Below are positions 1 to 10,691 of a stretch of DNA of 64,000 nt, piece after piece. Position 1 is the stretch's first letter. Every line of letters starts with the position of its first letter. The notes beneath the pieces are model-generated. The model saw nothing but the letters and a program-made list of their open reading frames with translations. It was not told the origin of the DNA and ran no database searches. The position numbers were made by a program, and so were the translations under genes. Where the stretch lies: NCBI GenBank assembly GCA_951640165.1, contig OX621237.1, positions 6,758,001 through 6,822,000 on the forward strand. The letters run 5' to 3'. The stretch is from Pseudoips prasinana. Taxonomy: Eukaryota; Arthropoda; Insecta; Lepidoptera; Nolidae.

Positions 1-170
1 TGGTCCTGGGTTCGAATCCCGGTAAGTGCAAATATTTGTGTGATGAGCACGAATATTTGTTTCTGAGTCATGGATGTTTTCTATGTATTTAAGTATTTAT
101 CTATCTATATAAGTATGTATATCGTCGCCTGGTACCCATAGTACAAGCTTTGCTTAGTTTGGGACTAGGA
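1..170 (+). mobile_element. SINE family A copy, head cut by window edge
   Basis: The sequence opens inside a tRNA-like head at the B-box-like GGTTCGAATCCC. It continues through the family A body (ATGAGCACGAATATTTG, then CCATAGTACAAGCTTTGC) to GGATGATCTGTG. Better copies lie at 36328, 48500, 50907 and 61538. It sits in the spir intron upstream of the first exon seen. Its usual tail is replaced by a perfect palindrome (see 180-229). Confidence 0.85.
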
Positions 171-179
171 TGATCTGTG

Positions 180-229
180 ACGATAATAATAATATCTAGG
201 GACAATTCCCTAGATATTATTATTATCGT
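180..229. repeat. Perfect 23-bp-arm palindrome made from a SINE tail
   Basis: The arms 180-202 and 207-229 are exact reverse complements around the loop CAAT. Both arms carry the SINE family A tail sequence (CTAGATATTATTATT), once inverted and once forward. It looks like a fold-back duplication of the SINE 3' end. It lies 37 bp upstream of a spir exon, inside the intron. Confidence 0.85.
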
Positions 230-265
230 ATAAGTTTGTTGATTAAAAATGTGTTTTGATTACAG

Positions 266-412
266 AAACAGTGGCAAGATGCCATCATGTCTGACGATCG
301 GCTGTCTCTAACGTTGGAAGAGATAGTCCACATCAGGTCTGTACTGACGAAGGCTGAACTAGAAGTACTGCCAGTTGAAGGCAGGGTCAAGGAGGACGTC
401 GAAAAGAGAAGA
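266..412 (+). CDS. spir: Spire exon: Spir-box and linker to zinc finger
   Basis: Spire nucleates actin filaments, usually with formins, at vesicle membranes and during oogenesis. This exon begins after TTTTGATTACAG and ends at GTAAGT. It holds 49 whole codons (phase 0 at both ends). The peptide includes [20 protein letters not shown], the Spir-box, which resembles a Rab-binding helix and is strongly conserved in Spire proteins. Then come an acidic stretch and VKEDVEKRR. The methionine inside the exon (287) is not a start, because the frame is open back to the splice site and upstream KIND and WH2 exons must precede it. The next exon continues in frame with the FYVE-like finger. Identification rests on recognising the family; the junctions are read directly from the sequence. 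Confidence 0.93.
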
Positions 413-1047
413 GTAAGTAAAGTTCAATTTTTTACCATTTCTTTTCGTTTTTGTGAGGATGAGTTAGAATATAATTCATAATAGCAAGCTCGTTAAATGT
501 GCATACATGCCATACAACTGTTGTACTGAGCCATTAGTACGCGAGTCCGACTTCAACTTGGCCGGTTTTTGTTTTCTAAAACCAAATAAAAAGCTGTGTG
601 TGCTTGAGCGCTTTAAAGGGTATTTCCTTAAATTAAGATCCTTAATCATGTGCCCTGCCTATGTTTACCATAAGATTAAGGTAAACGCTTTCGAATCGTG
701 ATTACTCGTTATAAAATAACTACTTTATTTGATTTATTTAAATATGTTTCGCTATTTAACAAATATCTATACATTATTTCTCATATCTGGATTTTATAGA
801 TTATTATATTACGTTTTAGAAGTATAACTTCTTTATGCATGCTTGACTTGGGGCGTAAGCTGGGGAATGCGTGACGAGAGCGTATGAAAACCGTAAAGGG
901 AACGGAAGTCGAGAGGGAGATATAAATTAGTGAAGATAGAAACTGAGAGACATTTTCTTTCTCTCTTTATCTTATAGCCAGTTACGTTTCGTACGTCTAA
1001 GTTTAATTCACTCGCGTGGTCTAAGCACATTTGTTTTTTTTTTTCAG
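413..1047 (+). other. spir intron, with repeats
   Basis: This is a GT-AG intron (GTAAGT ... TTTTTTTTTTTCAG). Bases 865-1000 are a dispersed repeat (GCGTGACGAGAGCG, GAACGGAAGT, GTTACGTTTCGTA) that recurs at 3275-3460 in a later spir intron. No coding sequence is evident in it. Confidence 0.8.
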
Positions 1048-1149
1048 GTATGTTTCCTATGTTTGAAGACCAGATTCGGAATATTTGGTCCTTGGGGCCA
1101 GAAATGTAAATTATGCAAAAAGACTGTCTGTCAAAAGTGTTGTTCAAAG
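1048..1149 (+). CDS. spir: Spire exon: FYVE-like zinc finger
   Basis: The exon is 34 codons, phase 0 to phase 0, between TTTTTCAG and GTGAGT. It encodes the modified FYVE-type zinc finger of Spire, which targets the protein to membranes. Visible cysteine pairs are at exon residues 2/5 (CFLC), 20/23 (CKLC) and 28/31 (CQKC), with the conserved GIFGPWG between the first two pairs. All six are kept and spaced as expected, so the domain looks intact. The long FYVE loop that inserts into membranes is reduced, as is typical of Spire. The next exon carries on with MRIPTEHF. Confidence 0.93.
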
Positions 1150-1210
1150 GTGAGTTAATATTGCTTTTTTTAATCCCTACTAGGATAAGGTGTCGAAACC
1201 TATATTTGAC

Positions 1211-1332
1211 GGACACAAAGCACACCAAGATTAACAACAATTACAGAACAAATATTTATCCTGTGCGAGGATTAAACCCCCAAGAGGAAGTGGCGGGGCA
1301 GAGGTCTTAACCGTTGCGCCACACGTGCTGCC
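1211..1332 (-). mobile_element. tRNA-like SINE head or fragment in spir intron
   Basis: On the minus strand GTGGCGCAACGGTTAAGAC resembles a tRNA A-box region, followed about 40 bp later by a degenerate B-box (GGTTTAATCC) and then ATAAATATTTGTTCTG, like other SINE bodies here. It is too degenerate for a functional tRNA. The family is not assigned. Confidence 0.5.
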
Positions 1333-1517
1333 AAAAAAAGAAAAAATCAGTTACCTATTCGCTTTTAGTAAGCAACTTCTCATTAAAAACGAAGCCTTTG
1401 TGTGCTGAGTTGTTTAAGCTTTTAAGTAGCTAAGACCGACATCGTTTTCTGCCCAGTAAGGACAATCAACTGGTTGTGGATAATTTTGAACGCAATTTAG
1501 TTTTAATTCGGATGACA

Positions 1518-1828
1518 AAGTAATAATATCGATGTTCAAATCCCGGGTCGAGCCAAAAAGTGATAATAAAAGTGAAAATTTCTCAGTATCAGCCCGAAGT
1601 CTGGGAGTTGGCAGTATTAGACCAAACATTAGACCCCCGTGCCTCGGAGAGCACGTAAAGCCGTCGGTCTCTTTCCGGTCGTGTCGCAAGTCGCCCCATC
1701 AGATCATGAGAGTGGTGTAATCGAAGGAGCCCCTGTGTTTCCCCACACATGTGTGCACTATAATAGGTCATGTGCACTTGGCACGTCTTCATTGAGAGTG
1801 GCCGCTTTCATTGAGAGTAGAGAAACAT
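1518..1828 (+). mobile_element. SINE family D copy in spir intron
   Basis: It matches the better copy at 60742-61095 over AGTCTGGGAGTTGGC, CCCCCGTGCCTCGGAGAGCA, GTAAAGCCGTCGG and CATGAGAGTG. The tRNA-like head is partly lost; only a B-box-like TTCAAATCCCGGG remains at 1535-1547. Short ORFs on both strands here are SINE translations. Confidence 0.75.
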
Positions 1829-1962
1829 TCAGTATTAAGTCCATCTCTGCACATCCATGTAGAAAAGTATTTCAATAAATTAAATGTTGATCCTTTCCAC
1901 AGTTAATCTGAATCCATTTTTTGCTAAGAACTTCCATTAAATGTGAATGTTCTCTGTTTCAG

Positions 1963-2100
1963 ATGCGTATCCCGACGGAGCATTTCGCGCACGTGCCGGT
2001 GGTATTGCTGAGCCCGTCGCTGCTGCCGTCGCCCGAGGACGAGGCGCATTCGTCGTTTCCCAGGAGTCTCATGTCCAGGCTCGTGTCTCCAGAGTACTCG
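1963..2100 (+). CDS. spir: Spire exon: region after the zinc finger
   Basis: The exon is 46 codons, phase 0 to phase 0, between TCTGTTTCAG and GTAAGT. The peptide starts MRIPTEHFAHVPVVLLSPSL and continues with a Ser/Pro-rich, acidic stretch ending LVSPEYS. The MRIPTEHF...PV..LSPS pattern directly follows the last zinc-finger cysteines in Spire proteins. GC content is well above the flanking introns. The internal ATG at the first codon is fortuitous. Confidence 0.92.
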
Positions 2101-2864
2101 GTAAGTCACTACTCAATGTCATAATGCAAACTTCGGTGAGAATAAATACTTATTATTATATTGTGTAAGTAACTAGCTATCAGTATAATTTAAGTTTGTT
2201 AGGTTTAACCTATTTTTCATGTTCCACTATTGCGTTGGGTGTATAACTGTAATGATACTGTGTAATTTGGAAATAAATGAAAAAAAAAAGAAAAAGTTGG
2301 CAAACTCAAAGTATATATGTGTTTAGATATGAAAAATTATATACAGCTTCGTGATTGGTTAATGTTTTGTGCAATTAACTAAGTCTACAAATAGTAAACC
2401 TTAAAAGAGGTAAGGCACAGAGTTCATTCGCTCAAAGAGCAGCCCGACTGGGGAAGTACCTCTGCCTTACAGAAGAAATTCAATTTTGGAGTACCTACCT
2501 GAACTTTCTGATATAACATTTGCTTCATAATTGCTACAGCTCTATGTGTAGGTATATCATATTCTCATTATGAGATAACTTGTAAACCAAGATCGTTTTG
2601 CGGTGTGTAGCAGTGTCCGTAACACGATAGGCTACCAGTATGATATCTAGGCGACGAGTGATAATGCTCAGGTTCACCGCAAATTGCCTGTAGCGAGAGG
2701 GTGCTATCAGCAATGGCGTGAATATCGGTTACGATTGATATTCTGAAAATTTAAAATAAGTACTCAATACTAATAGTGAAATACTATTTTATTATCATCA
2801 TCATATCAGCCGAAAGACTTCTACTGTTGCACGAAGGCCATCCCCAAAGATCTCTACAATTGTA

Positions 2865-2969
2865 CAGACGCCAGCACATCCAGATACCCCAATCTGTCAA
2901 ATTTCTTTTATCGATTTTCAATTTTATGACATAAGCAAAAGGTTCACTTTCTTGATGTGCTCGCGTGTG
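2865..2969. mobile_element. Mariner-like MITE, internally deleted copy
   Basis: Left end TA|CAGACGCCAGCACATCC matches the copies at 13401 and 62267. The right end (GATGTGCTCGCGTGTGTA) is degenerate, and about 30 bp of the interior are missing. Confidence 0.6.
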
Positions 2970-3905
2970 TAAAAAAAGAAGGGTTCTCAATTCAGCTGTA
3001 TTTTTATGCTGTGTTTTCTTTTTGTATGTAGGTATGTAACGCGATTTCTTCATCATTTGTATGTCCGATTTTTTAAATAGTTTTTATTGGTAAAGGTTTA
3101 GGTATGAAAATAATTGTAATTAGATTCCCCTTTTAGGCAGATTATGCCTGTATTAGGAGAGTCCACTCTTTCATAGCAAGATGTGTTATACAAAAGCAAA
3201 AACGTATAATCTTTTTCTGCTAAAACTACATATTATATTGACATTAACTTATTAAATCGAATGTGACTGGTGTATTGCTGGCGTGACGAGAGTGTTACAA
3301 AAAATGTGATCGGTGAGGTGAACGGAAGTTGAGAGAGATATATAAGTTAGTGAACATAGAAAGTGAGAGAGTTACGTTTCGTATATTACTGTAGGGGCAG
3401 GAGATGATGCACACATATTATTTCTCTCTTTCTTTAATAACCAGTGACGTATATCTAAGTTCTAAAAGTGAACTAAAAGTAGTCCAAGTTTAACTTAAAC
3501 GTTGACTGTATCATATACAACATGTAACGTGATTAACGCACAACCTCAGACACCCCAATTAGAATATTATGGTGTTATCATAATACATACACTAATTTTT
3601 TTATTTAACATATATGTGCATTGTTATTTACTAAATTAGTTTTTTAAAACAAAGTTTATTTTTCTTTATTTTGTATTGAATGATAGAATTTGTATGAATA
3701 CTAATAAAACTGTGATTTTAAAATTCTTATTACTTTGACTTACGGTCCATTTCAATTTGTTTTGCCTGCACAGGGTTAATATGACAATAATTTCAAGTAT
3801 TAAATATTATTGGAAAAAAAAATGCTTATATTAGAAATGATATAAATCGGTTTAGTAAACGATTCTGAACAAACTATTTTCAGGATGTGCGATAATTAAT
3901 TTACA

Positions 3906-3953
3906 TGTTGTATAAGTATGTATTTACAAAAGAAAAGTACCTAGTATATGTAG

Positions 3954-3985
<32 letters not shown>

Positions 3986-4070
3986 TTATCTGGTTTCCAT
4001 AGTACAAGCTCTGCTTAGTTCGGGACCAGATGGCCGTGTGTAAATGATGTGCCAGGATATTATTATTACC
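3906..4070 (+). mobile_element. SINE family B, 3' half, with (TA)n expansion
   Basis: It matches family B from ATAAGTATGTATTTACAAAAG through TCCATAGTACAAGCTCTGC to the tail AGGATATTATTATTA. A (TA)n run of about 36 bp at 3949-3984 is expanded within the body. The head is missing. It sits just upstream of a spir exon. Confidence 0.8.
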
Positions 4071-4113
4071 TTCAGTCGCATGGTCTAAAGCACGCTCGTG
4101 TTTGTGTCGCCAG

Positions 4114-4325
4114 AGCATGGTGGAGAACAGCGTGGGCAGCGCGCCCAGCAGCCCGGCGGCGGCGCGGCGCGCGGGCGCGGCGCACTCGGCGCCCGGCTCG
4201 CGCGGCGGCTCGGCGCTGGGCTTCAGCGACGCGCTGTCCGTGCCGCCCGCCGCCATGTCGCGCAGCGTGGACGGCCCGCACGCCATGGCGCTGCTCAGCA
4301 CGCCGCCCTCCACGCTGGACCGCAG
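4114..4325 (+). CDS. spir: Spire exon: Ser/Ala/Arg-rich linker
   Basis: The exon lies between TGTGTCGCCAG and GTATGT and has 212 nt (70 codons plus 2 nt), so it ends in phase 2 within an AGG codon. The peptide begins SMVENSVGSAPSSP and runs through a low-complexity Ala/Arg/Gly/Ser stretch to ALLSTPPSTLDRR. The frame follows from the preceding exon (phase 0) and leads correctly into the final exon. It is extremely GC-rich compared with the flanking intron, which produces several long overlapping ORFs on both strands that should be ignored. The linker is poorly conserved between species, so the call rests on splice phase and position more than on sequence match. Confidence 0.85.
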
Positions 4326-5503
4326 GTATGTACTCACCATCATACGTGGTGAACATCGTTCATCGCCCAGCTCAAGACCTCTATGAACTTATCTGTACGG
4401 TCAAATTACTCGTGCATCGCAATTACGCCATACAAACATTATTGCATTTAATTCGTTTTTAATCTATTTATCAGAACAATCGTTCATTTCCAACGTATGT
4501 CCGGAACCTTACCGTACATCGTGTTTGGTCCTTCGAGCCGGATCAACTGCTTGGAAGGCAACTACGCTGACCATTACACCTTATCACACCATAACCTTCA
4601 TCCCCCTTTTTTTCATCGGACTGCCAGGTCCTTCGATTTATTGTTGACATCCAAGCATGCCGTTCGAAGCGCTTTGCTTTCTCTTTCATCATACGCACGG
4701 CTAAGATGAGGAATACCCTCCCAAACGACGTATTTCCAGACTCATAAGTATAACATGTGTTTATTCAACGCTACACATCTTCTCTTACCACCAGGTGAGA
4801 TCGTGGTAAAACGCAAACCGATTGTGCATAAAAAGAATTAAGAAACCACCACTCTAGTGATATTGAGTTTCAGACAGCGTATTCATCATTTTTAAAATGC
4901 ATTGTATAAATTTAAATGCGGATGGGAATCGAACCCATGAACCACGGGGTCCAGCCCTAAGTCCGTTAACCACTCCGTCACCGCACCACGGTGTTCAGAC
5001 TCGAATTTATACAATCCATTCTACATTATCTTAACGCAATTAAGACGCTTTTAACGCCATCTTACCGAAACTAAAACAGTCAAACACGGCTGGAATGCCA
5101 ATACTCAGATTGGAAACAAGACCAAAAGATGACGCTTTTAATATATTATTCATTTTTGCATACTTTAAAATAATTATTCACTTAATTTCCATCATCTTTC
5201 GAGCATGTGTTCGTACCGGTCTTTACAGATTTTATCTTGCCTATGAAACTGTCCAACGTCAAACATATCAATATGCAAAATACACAATTAAATAATAAAA
5301 AAGATTAACCATTTTGTAACGAGAGGCAAAGAATTTTTTTCGTATTTAACAAACTGATTTTGTTTAACTACTTAATAACTAAAATTGTAAAGTACCCCGC
5401 CACACAGGGATTAGATTCCCTAGTGCGGGCGTTGTCGATTAAAAAAGAAAAAAATACTACTTACTTCAGTTTCATGGTTAGATGGCGCTCTTCCTGACTG
5501 TAG
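4326..5503 (+). other. Last spir intron
   Basis: The intron runs from GTATGT to TTCCTGACTGTAG. It contains a tRNA-like sequence at 4917-4990 and the dispersed repeat at about 5390-5440 (CCCTAGTGCGGGCGTTGTC), which recurs at 43945-43966. No exon was recognised inside. Confidence 0.75.
4917..4990 (-). repeat. tRNA-like sequence (probable SINE head)
   Basis: On the minus strand GTGACGGAGTGGTTAACGGA resembles a tRNA D-arm, and GGTTCGATTCC is a perfect B box. The acceptor stem pairs for only about five bases. The flanks GTATAAATTT and AAATTTATAC are inverted copies, so this looks like a retroposed or foldback tRNA relic rather than a working tRNA. Confidence 0.5.
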
Positions 5504-5720
5504 GTATGCTTCCAGGGCTCGCTACGGGCGCGGCGCGGCGGGCGCTTCGCTGGCGGCGGCGGAGCGGCTCCGCGGCGTGCAGATGGCGGTGTGCCACGAC
5601 TGCAAGGCGATGGTGCTGCAGATCATCAAGTCGTCGCGCGCCAGCCGCTCCGCCTCGCGCGACCGCGCGCTGCGCCACCTCACGCTGGACCTGGCGCCCG
5701 TCTACACGGCCGACTGCTAG
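5504..5720 (+). CDS. spir: Spire last exon and stop codon
   Basis: The first base completes an AGG arginine codon from the previous exon; the frame then runs to TAG at 5718-5720. The peptide includes VQMAVCHDCKAMVLQIIKSS, then SRSASRDRALRHLTLDLAPV and YTADC at the end. The VCHDC..MVLQII and LTLDL.PVY segments are characteristic of the Spire C-terminus, which completes the FYVE-related region. I took TGACTGTAG as the acceptor; the in-frame alternative TTCCAG, 12 nt later, would drop four residues. The exon is very GC-rich. Confidence 0.92.
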
Positions 5721-6142
5721 TGCGCCCGCCACCACGCGAGGTAGTGCCCCAACGCCCACACCCAACCCTGCAATTACTTCTTGATGACTGGCTTTTGGAG
5801 CACTTACCTTATACAGCTTAGTGGTGCGGTACCCTATACAGCCGACTGCAATCACATCTTTAACGCGGCGTTTCAGTGTTCGGTGCATTTCCCCTATCGG
5901 TAGACTATTAGTGCATTTACCTTGCCGTGACTTCGATTGTCGAAGATGTTGGAGATGCTGCTTGTATCTCTACTGCGACACAACATAGAACAAAAATTGG
6001 AAGACAGAGAAGACAATAGTTCTTACCTACCTACTGTTAAGTGTCAGTTTATGTATTAATTTAAATTTTCAGCCTCGTATTTCCTACCTTATCTCATTAA
6101 CATTCCAAATAATAACTTAAAAGAAAATTTATATAAGAATTT

Positions 6143-6148
6143 AATAAA
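6143..6148 (+). terminator. Candidate poly(A) signal of spir
   Basis: This is the first AATAAA downstream of the spir stop. Position and strand fit; usage cannot be shown from DNA. Confidence 0.4.
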
Positions 6149-7542
6149 ACTATTAATAATATGTTATGCTTCTTCGATCAAATGATTACATTTATACCGA
6201 CGTGCTACTAATTATAAAAATGTTATAAATAATATATTTACTTTAAATCAATAATCTCAATCAATTTTCATTTATGTTAATATTTTTTTACAAATTGCAA
6301 TACAGACATATTTTTTTTGTAATTTGAATTTATGTGTTCTATATTTTTTACTTACATATTTAAAAATAAAACTAATGTTAATACCTATAAAACTTATATA
6401 GTCAGTGACAAATAACTTAATCCATAGACATTACTAATTAGAAATTTTCAATGAAATATATCGGAGTTGACTTACTTATATGATGTTGTCAACAATAAAA
6501 AATCGAGCTTCCAAGGTTGTGTAGAGTCTATGTTGTTTTGTAAGTGGACCATACATTTTGTTCAAACAAAATGAACTTTGACAATACTCTATATCCTTTG
6601 ACAGACCTAACTTCCACTATTTTTCTTTATCGCACAAAAATGTGATTATCAAGTCATCAAATTAATTATTTATCCTTCATTATCAGAGATACTCATAGTA
6701 TATAAAAAATATAAATTAATGATATATTCCAGAAATTACTTAAATATTTTGTCACTTAATAATAGAATATATTTATATTTTCTCCCAATGATAGAATGTT
6801 TTAATATGTCTACAATTTCGATGTGAAGTAAAAAAAATGTGTGTTCAAAATATTACAATGTACCTACTATAAATGTTGTTATATAAAACGAAATTATATT
6901 GTATAAATGTTATATCTCTTAGAATCTGGGTTATCAAACATTTATAAGAAGCATGATTATTTTTTTCCTTCATCAAATTATAGAAAATAATTCCAAAAAA
7001 AAAACAGTAAGGCACTAATTTTGTATGTGTTTTTCGACTGATTTAAAAGTAATGATTATAATATTTATTTTTTTCTTTAATTTGATGAATATATTGCACT
7101 CTCCTTACTGACCCCTGACATGTTTACAAGACTTAAGTCGAGATCGCACATCATACGAATTATAAACTATTTGACATTTATGTCCTAATCCATGGAAAAA
7201 GTTAACATTTTTTATATTTTTTTAATCCCAATGAGCTGAATAGTTTGATAGATAGTGATCTAAAAACTTATGTTTGGATCCGACATGAAGTATATAATTC
7301 TTTTAGAAACTTACCAAGTATGTGTGACATTCGAAGCAAACGTGTTTTCGATAAGTTAAGTTTCTTGTGCCATACGAATCGAAAATGTATTTTATCAGTG
7401 ACGTTTATTCGCATGTGCGTTTAATCGCAAGCATGTCACGACATAGTGAGTGTAATCCTACGTGAGTACAGATCAAGCTCTTAATCTACATTACAAATAT
7501 GTCATTTCTATTTTAAAACGCCATATTACAATTTTATTACCA

Positions 7543-7596
7543 GGGTAGATGAAACTATTTCTAATTTAGATATTTAAGAATTAGTTTCATCTACCC
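7543..7596. repeat. Short inverted repeat
   Basis: GGGTAGATGAAACT pairs with AGTTTCATCTACCC around an AT-rich middle that also partly pairs. It may be a tiny MITE or a chance hairpin. Confidence 0.6.
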
Positions 7597-8024
7597 GGGT
7601 GGCAATACATGAAAAAATTAAATAAAGATTTTCGTTGGAACAAATGGAAGTGCACATGTTTATATAGCTATTAATTTCCATATTTCTTTTTGGTTCCATA
7701 ACTAAAATATTAAAAAATAAACAAAAAAAAATATTTTTTCTAGCTACTGGTTGCGTGCTTTTGATAAAACTGTTGTTTATGAAGGATTACTTTATTAGTT
7801 TAAATTTAAATATAAATTTTCTTTCTGTTCTTCAATAATTCGTGATATTAAATTGCGTTTTGACAGTTCAGTCGACAGTATGCAACCAGCTTATTAAGTC
7901 TGATTGTTTGTATGTTATGTATGATCGTAGAGACGTTTGTTACTCCAATCATTATTCATTGTAAGCCAAGAGCTATGGAGCAGCGATAGTAACGCAATAG
8001 ATCATGAGAAACCTAGTGGCCTAA

Positions 8025-8175
8025 CAGGTTCGTACGGGATCAGCGAGGTTGAGAACTTAGGCGTACGGTCATATTTCTGAGCATTGCCGTACTTTTGAGG
8101 GCACGTTAAGAAGTCAATCCCAGTTGTAGTCATAAGAGAGTAGTCCTAAACAAAAACTATGCCAGAAACCAACTA
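8025..8175 (+). mobile_element. Degenerate 5S-like SINE copy
   Basis: Shared with the clean copies at 15246 and 57723 are CAGCGAGGTTGAGAACTTAGG (here corrupted), TTTCTGAGC, GAGGGCACGTTAAG and GGTTGTAGTCAT-like sequence. The 5S C-box part is deleted. Confidence 0.6.
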
Positions 8176-8569
8176 CAAAAACTATGAATCCCACTGCCGC
8201 TAACAAAAATAAAATCAGATGATCTTTAATGAGTTCAACACCTTCCAATCTTTTTTTTCTACATTTTCTTATTATTTTCTGCGTGTGCCGGTTCCATTGC
8301 GAGGTAGAGGGGCAACACTAGATACTGTGCGAATTGGGAGGCTCATACGGCCGAAGAAGCCAGGGCCGTAAACAATAAAAAAAAAAAATTAAATGAAAAT
8401 TGCGACCCGGACTTAGGTTTATGGTGTGAAGGATATCATCGCTCACCTTCGCTGTTTATCAGTGTTTCCCTGATTGCTAAGATCCTATAGAAAACTCAGT
8501 GCAGCAGCCTCTCCTCAAATGATTTGTTTAGGAGAAATAAAATTTTAGTTTACCATTCAGAAAAATATA

Positions 8570-8690
8570 CACATGGCTACATGTCAAGCTATACTTTTCC
8601 AATATAAGCTGACCTCTCATTGCATGGATATCCTATACAACAAGGGATCAGCTTATACTGGAAATGTATAGCTTAATGTGTAGCCGTGTT
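8570..8690. mobile_element. 121-bp palindromic MITE (family G), copy 1
   Basis: The terminal repeats CACATGGCTACATGTCAAG and its complement at the right end are separated by inverted AAGCTGA segments. TA lies on both sides. Related copies are at 55744-55867 and 56743-56863. Confidence 0.7.
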
Positions 8691-9736
8691 TACTGCCGTA
8701 AGTAATCTTTTAATTCAAATTTTTGCTATTAATATTCCAAAATATATAGGTACTTATTCACAACGAGTTTTATGTTTGGTACCTACAGACCAAAATTAGT
8801 GAGGTTAATATATAAAATTTTACGTGGTTGCAAAATTGAAACCTGTTCTTGAATATTTGGTAATAGCTCAAGATGACTAAAACATATTCTTAGAAAATGC
8901 GAAACAAACATTTTATACGTTTAAAATCTTTTTGGACCCTTTATTAAGCGTGTAGGTAGTATGTAATATAATAGCTATAACGATTATGATTATTATTGCT
9001 GCTGTTATAGACTTGGCTTTATAATTAATTTACGATTACTTAACTAAATTATTTCGCGAAATGTAGGTACCCACTAATTGGTACTCTTGTAAATATAGAT
9101 ATTTAGAGTAAAAGTAGATGGTAGTAATATTTTCAATGTAATTAACTGTCGTAAAAACTGGGTTTTCCCGTAACTCTTACATTCCCTCCGTTAATTTAGT
9201 TATTTTTAAGTTATCGAAGTAATCAAACGTAAGTACCTATACATATATTTTTATGTTATACGGCCTAATATCCTTTTGATTTGACATTCTTGTATTAATC
9301 ACACAATTCCTAAGTCGGGATCATAATTGTTAAGAATTTTATGTATCTTTAATTAAAATCAATGTTAAAATATGTATTTATACAATAAAAAAAGCCCAGT
9401 TAATAATTATATAACTTGTAAATGTGTAATTTAGTAGTCTCTTAGATGTTACTTAGATAGTAACTGTTTAAAGAACCTAATTTAAGCGGAAATAATCTAT
9501 GATGAAAACAAAACCATACTTAATAAAGATAAATACAAATCGTTAACTTGTTTATATTTTTACCCTGTGGCAGAAAATAAGCGCTTTTTAGGTAACCTAC
9601 CTACCTCGAAAGCGCATTTTAAACTTGGACTGACAAAGCGTTTTACAAACATACGAATTTAATTTTGTAGTTGAATTAATGACGTGATATTTCTATTGAA
9701 AGTCCTACCAGTGCGCGACACCATCTTGTGGGACCA

Positions 9737-9980
9737 GGGGTTCTACCGGCTAAGTCGCCGAACATCGTTTTCGTGAATGGAGTTCAAATAAATAAAGGTT
9801 GATTTTCAACTTAATCAATCGTTAAATTGGCGTCAAAGTTGACAATCAATTCCGGACCATTTATGACATCACATGTGCTCATGGAAGCCGATTTAACGAT
9901 TGATTAAGTCATTTTTAACCTTTATTTATTTGAACGCCATTTAAAAAATCGATGCTCGGCGACTTAGCCGGTAGAGCCCC
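9737..9980. mobile_element. 244-bp MITE (family H), copy 1
   Basis: The ends GGGGTTCTACCGGCTAAGTC and GACTTAGCCGGTAGAGCCCC are inverted. Inside, inverted AATAAATAAAGGTT and ACGATTGATTAAGTC segments give long palindromic arms. A second copy is at 46487-46765. Confidence 0.75.
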
Positions 9981-10079
9981 AGAGCGCTGTGACGATGTAG
10001 GAGATAAAATAGGAAAAAATGTCGGTGACGCATCGCCTAATACGTTTGCTACAGCCTGAAGGGGATGCTCTGGCCTTCT

Positions 10080-10279
10080 ATATTTGGCCTAGTGGTTAGT
10101 GACCCTGACTGCTATGCCAGAGGTCGTGGGTTTGATTCCCACGGTGTAATTTATCTATAATATGTAGGTATTTAGAAATAGATAAATACCTATGTTGCTC
10201 CGTTGTCTGGTTGCCATACTACAGTGCCTAGTTTCGGATCAGATGGCAGTGTGTTACTTGTCCCAAGATAGTAACAAAA
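10080..10279 (+). mobile_element. SINE family C copy, cut by Helitron
   Basis: The head TGGCCTAGTGGTTAGTGACC plus the B-box-like GGTTTGATTCCCAC is followed by the shared 3' body (CTGGTTGCCATACTACAG, CCTAGTTTCGGATCAGATGG). It ends where the Helitron begins at 10280. Confidence 0.8.
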
Positions 10280-10691
10280 TCTATACATATAATAAATCTG
10301 TAGAAAAATCATTTTTGTACATGAAAAGAAAATCCAAAAAAAATAGCCAGGGTATTAAAGGACAACCAATAGAACCCATTTCCAGCATTTTTAGAATTTT
10401 TGTCTGTTTGTCTGTTTGTCTGTTTATATGTTCGGGTATCACGTAAAATATACGAAAGCAATGTAGATAACTTTTATACACAACGATTGAGCGTAACTTG
10501 AGGTAACATTTAGTTTTTGTTTTATTGCAATCGGTTCAGTCTATCAAAAGATATTAGATTTTAAAGTAATCATGGAGAAAAATAACACACATTTCGGTAC
10601 TTCAAGATGAACTAATGTTTATAGTTGAACTAAACTGTCCGATAGATGTCTTTGTGCATATTATGACATCTCTTTTCTGAATGAACTAGGT

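Larger units (their letters stand above)
2101..4113 (+). other. Large spir intron with repeats
   Basis: This GT-AG intron holds a mariner-like MITE (2865-2969), a LINE-like fragment at about 2784-2862 (ATATCAGCCGAAAGAC), the repeat at 3275-3460 that matches 865-1000, and a SINE B 3' half (3906-4070) ending just 43 bp before the next exon. The rest is AT-rich, with no recognised genes. Confidence 0.75.
5721..9736 (+). other. spir 3' UTR and AT-rich intergenic region
   Basis: No ORF of note lies in this 4-kb AT-rich stretch. The first AATAAA after the spir stop is at 6143-6148, about 420 nt downstream, and is a plausible poly(A) signal; others follow. Recognisable inserts are a degenerate 5S-like SINE (8025-8175), a 121-bp palindromic MITE (8570-8690) and a hairpin (7543-7596). 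I see nothing else definable. Confidence 0.6.

Noticed and set aside
833..1240. 135-codon minus-strand ORF
   Set aside because: Runs antisense through the Spire zinc-finger exon and a dispersed repeat; no family features.
4049..4462. Long overlapping ORFs on both strands over the GC-rich spir exon (Arg/Ala-rich products)
   Set aside because: Only the frame beginning SMVENS fits the splice phases from the upstream and downstream spir exons; the others are side effects of high GC.
5478..5888. 136-codon minus-strand ORF opposite the last spir exon, and a 100-codon plus-strand ORF in another frame
   Set aside because: Antisense or shifted to the conserved VCHDC...MVLQII frame; GC-rich shadow.
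10192..10481. ORFs of 84 and 66 codons across the Helitron start
   Set aside because: They span the SINE C/Helitron junction, so they are chance read-through.
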